A program made the translations under genes and the position numbers. A DNA stretch of 8,011 nt, taken from Candidatus Heimdallarchaeota archaeon (GTDB taxonomy: Archaea; Asgardarchaeota; Heimdallarchaeia; JABLTI01). The notes beneath the pieces are model-generated. The model had not been told where the DNA came from, ran no database searches, and was given only the letters and a program-made list of their open reading frames with translations. This document shows positions 6,702-8,011 of this stretch, in pieces (the stretch's first letter is position 1; each line of letters begins with the position of its first letter). The DNA lies in contig DAOVHJ010000105.1 of the NCBI GenBank assembly GCA_030671945.1, positions 1 through 8,011 of the forward strand, in the 5' to 3' direction.

Positions 6702-7622
6702 ATGTTCGAGGGTAAGAAACTAGCTGTGATAATTCCAGCTTTAAACGAAGAAAGGCTCATCAAAAGCACTCTTTCGGGTATCCCAGAATATGTTGATAAA
6801 ATAATCGTGATAGATGATTTCTCAACTGATAAAACAGTTGATATGATTATGGAACTTGCCAAGCAAGATAAAAGAATTGAATTAATCCGACATGAAAAAA
6901 CCCACGGTGCTGGGGGAGCTATTATTTCTGGTTTTAAAATCGCCTTACAAGATGAAGCTGTTGAGCTTATCAGTATCATGGATGGTGATGATCAGATGCG
7001 TCCAAAGCACCTCCCGGAGTTGCTTACACCAATCGTAGAAGGGAAAACAGATTTCACGAAAGGGAATCGTTTGAAACCTGGATACTGGAAAAGTATGAGC
7101 AAATTTAGATTATTTGGTAATCTCATACTTTCTTTTCTCAACAAAAAAGTTTCAGGTTATTGGGCTATAAAGGATCCTCAGAATGGATATGTGGGGTTAT
7201 CAGCTGCTTTTCTAAGAAAAATGGATCTTGATTCCTTGTACAAAGGATATGCTTTTGAAAATGATATTATGATTAAAGCAAATGTTGCTGATGTAAAAAT
7301 GCAAAATGTCTTGATTCCTGCGTATTATGGTGAAGAACAATCGAAATTGAAGTATGGTCCCTTTATCACTGATACAAGCTGGCATTTGTTTAAATCCTAT
7401 CACTGGCGGTTATGGCACAAATATATCAAGAAATTCCATATTGTTGGTATCTTAACAATTCTAGGATATTTAGATTTAATTGGAGGGTTAATTGCAGGGG
7501 GAATACTTGGATTCTCTCCCATTTCGATAATAGCAATTCCTTGTGCTGGTTTTGGCTTCATGCTCATAGCACTCCTTATTGACATTATAAAAGGAGTAAG
7601 ACTTTCAAAATCTTTGAAATAA
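6702..7622 (+). CDS. GT2 polyprenyl-phosphate sugar transferase, DPM1-like, with two C-terminal membrane helices
   Basis: This 306-residue GT-A-fold enzyme would transfer a sugar from a nucleotide donor to a polyprenyl or dolichyl phosphate, or to an early lipid-linked acceptor, at the cytoplasmic face. Motifs in order are LAVIIPALNEE (7-17, nucleotide binding), VIDDFSTDKT (36-45), HGAGGAI (68-74, matching the usual 'N.GKGGA'), IMDGDDQ (92-98, metal-binding DxD), GNRL (121-124), DPQNGY (158-163), FENDI (185-189) and IPAYYGEEQSKL (205-216), followed by two hydrophobic helices at about 246-270 and 274-296. All DPM1-like motifs are intact. The same layout occurs in archaeal AglJ-type enzymes, which add the first sugar to dolichyl phosphate in N-glycosylation; that identity is inferred, so no symbol is given. 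The start is fixed by a Shine-Dalgarno site. It has a promoter of its own and a T-run after the stop, so it may be monocistronic. Confidence 0.93.
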   Translation: MFEGKKLAVIIPALNEERLIKSTLSGIPEYVDKIIVIDDFSTDKTVDMIMELAKQDKRIELIRHEKTHGAGGAIISGFKIALQDEAVELISIMDGDDQMRPKHLPELLTPIVEGKTDFTKGNRLKPGYWKSMSKFRLFGNLILSFLNKKVSGYWAIKDPQNGYVGLSAAFLRKMDLDSLYKGYAFENDIMIKANVADVKMQNVLIPAYYGEEQSKLKYGPFITDTSWHLFKSYHWRLWHKYIKKFHIVGILTILGYLDLIGGLIAGGILGFSPISIIAIPCAGFGFMLIALLIDIIKGVRLSKSLK

Positions 7623-7634
7623 TTTTTTCTTTTT
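7623..7634 (+). terminator. T-run, candidate archaeal terminator after the GT2 gene
   Basis: TTTTTTCTTTTT starts immediately after the TAA at 7620-7622 and reaches into the stop codon of the convergent gene. There is no hairpin before it. Archaeal RNA polymerase stops at runs of T in the non-template strand, so this is a plausible intrinsic terminator for the plus strand. Confidence 0.5.
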
Positions 7635-8011
7635 ATGGGGAATTGAAAGGTAGGAATAATACTGAAAATCCATTATCGTAGATACGATGAACATAAGGGT
7701 TTAATGGAATTAGTTGACTTATGTCTGGATACTTTTTGATGAAGTCATCATTTTCTCCACCATATACTGCCCAACCTACAATATATCCATCTTTATACAT
7801 GATTTGACTTATGAAAATATAATCTATTTCTGGATAGATTTCCCAAGGAGAGGTGTTAGCCACTAGGTTTGTTCTGTTCGTTTCATTTGCCAAGAGTATC
7901 GTCGTCAGCCAACTCGCATTCCCCATTTCAAAGGTAGCTCCTAGGTTTCCATAACCTTCTACAATAGCTGCTAGTCTGAAATCTGAATCGACAACAATGT
8001 TTTGTCCTTCA
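7633..8011 (-). CDS. C-terminal part of a putative extracellular/membrane protein rich in N-glycosylation sequons (5' end outside window)
   Basis: The minus-strand frame is open to the right edge (first full codon at 8010-8008), so this is a C-terminal fragment of 125 residues; the Met at 7926 is internal, as sensible coding continues upstream (VVDSDFRLAAIVEGYGN). It shows alternating strands such as EIDYIFISQIMY (61-72), and ends in HRIYDNGFSVLFLPF (108-122). A 'RIYDNG' strand close to the C-terminus is a common ending of extracytoplasmic domains on multi-spanning archaeal membrane proteins of GT-C-like type, and DSDFRLAAIVEGYGN suits such a domain. No membrane helix is present in the visible part. 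Four N-x-S/T sequons (N31, N42, N45, N52) lie within 24 residues, consistent with an exported, glycosylated surface. The gene converges on the GT2 gene with 10 bp between stops. I do not recognise a specific family. Confidence 0.7.
   Translation of the reverse strand, partial: EGQNIVVDSDFRLAAIVEGYGNLGATFEMGNASWLTTILLANETNRTNLVANTSPWEIYPEIDYIFISQIMYKDGYIVGWAVYGGENDDFIKKYPDISQLIPLNPYVHRIYDNGFSVLFLPFNSP

Noticed and set aside
6653..6979. Minus-strand 108-codon frame over the GT2 start (also 7212-7403 and 7400-7585)
   Set aside because: Ser/Ile-rich shadow of the GT2 motifs; would also cover its promoter; no start signal.
7633..7926. Complete 97-residue gene starting at the Met at 7926
   Set aside because: In-frame coding continues upstream to the right edge with protein-like sequence, so it is a fragment of a longer gene.

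Overview
The window is AT-rich (roughly one third G+C by eye) and carries a surface-glycan assembly cluster. It holds four complete protein genes related to sugar transfer or export, one asparagine-synthetase-like gene, and a cut-off membrane or extracellular protein gene at each edge. I read it as archaeal. The gap before the last glycosyltransferase has a convincing BRE/TATA-like element followed by a Shine-Dalgarno sequence. The only clear terminator candidate is a plain T-run without a hairpin. The last glycosyltransferase is of the dolichyl-phosphate-sugar synthase (DPM1-like) type. No ribosomal or informational gene is present to confirm this. An AT-rich uncultured lineage (for example an Asgard archaeon or a mesophilic euryarchaeon) is only a guess, and bacteria are not formally excluded.

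Layout. 1-611 (+) is the C-terminal end of a large membrane protein: the last transmembrane helix plus an outside domain. 713-1885 (+) is a GT4-type glycosyltransferase, and its stop codon overlaps the start of 1882-3399 (+), a polysaccharide flippase with about 14 membrane helices. The flippase gene converges on, and overlaps by 14 bp, 3386-5281 (-), an asparagine-synthetase-like ATP-dependent ligase with no glutaminase nucleophile. From a 111-bp divergent gap, 5393-6607 (+) encodes a second, different GT4-type glycosyltransferase. 6702-7622 (+) is a GT2 polyprenyl-phosphate sugar transferase with two C-terminal membrane helices. A T-rich stretch separates it from 7633-8011 (-), the C-terminal end of another probable extracellular or membrane-anchored protein, which runs off the right edge. 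No gene-free stretch exceeds about 110 bp. I saw no tRNA, rRNA, CRISPR or mobile element.

How the genes may work together (inference): the GT2 enzyme charges a polyprenyl phosphate or supplies a lipid-linked sugar, the two GT4 enzymes extend the lipid-linked glycan on the cytoplasmic side, the asparagine-synthetase-like enzyme amidates or conjugates a carboxyl group on a sugar or precursor, and the flippase moves the lipid-linked product across the membrane. The final acceptor could be protein (N-glycosylation) or a surface polysaccharide. No oligosaccharyltransferase or polymerase is visible. Both edge proteins carry several N-x-S/T sequons in the part that would face outside, which fits a cell that N-glycosylates its surface proteins but does not prove it.
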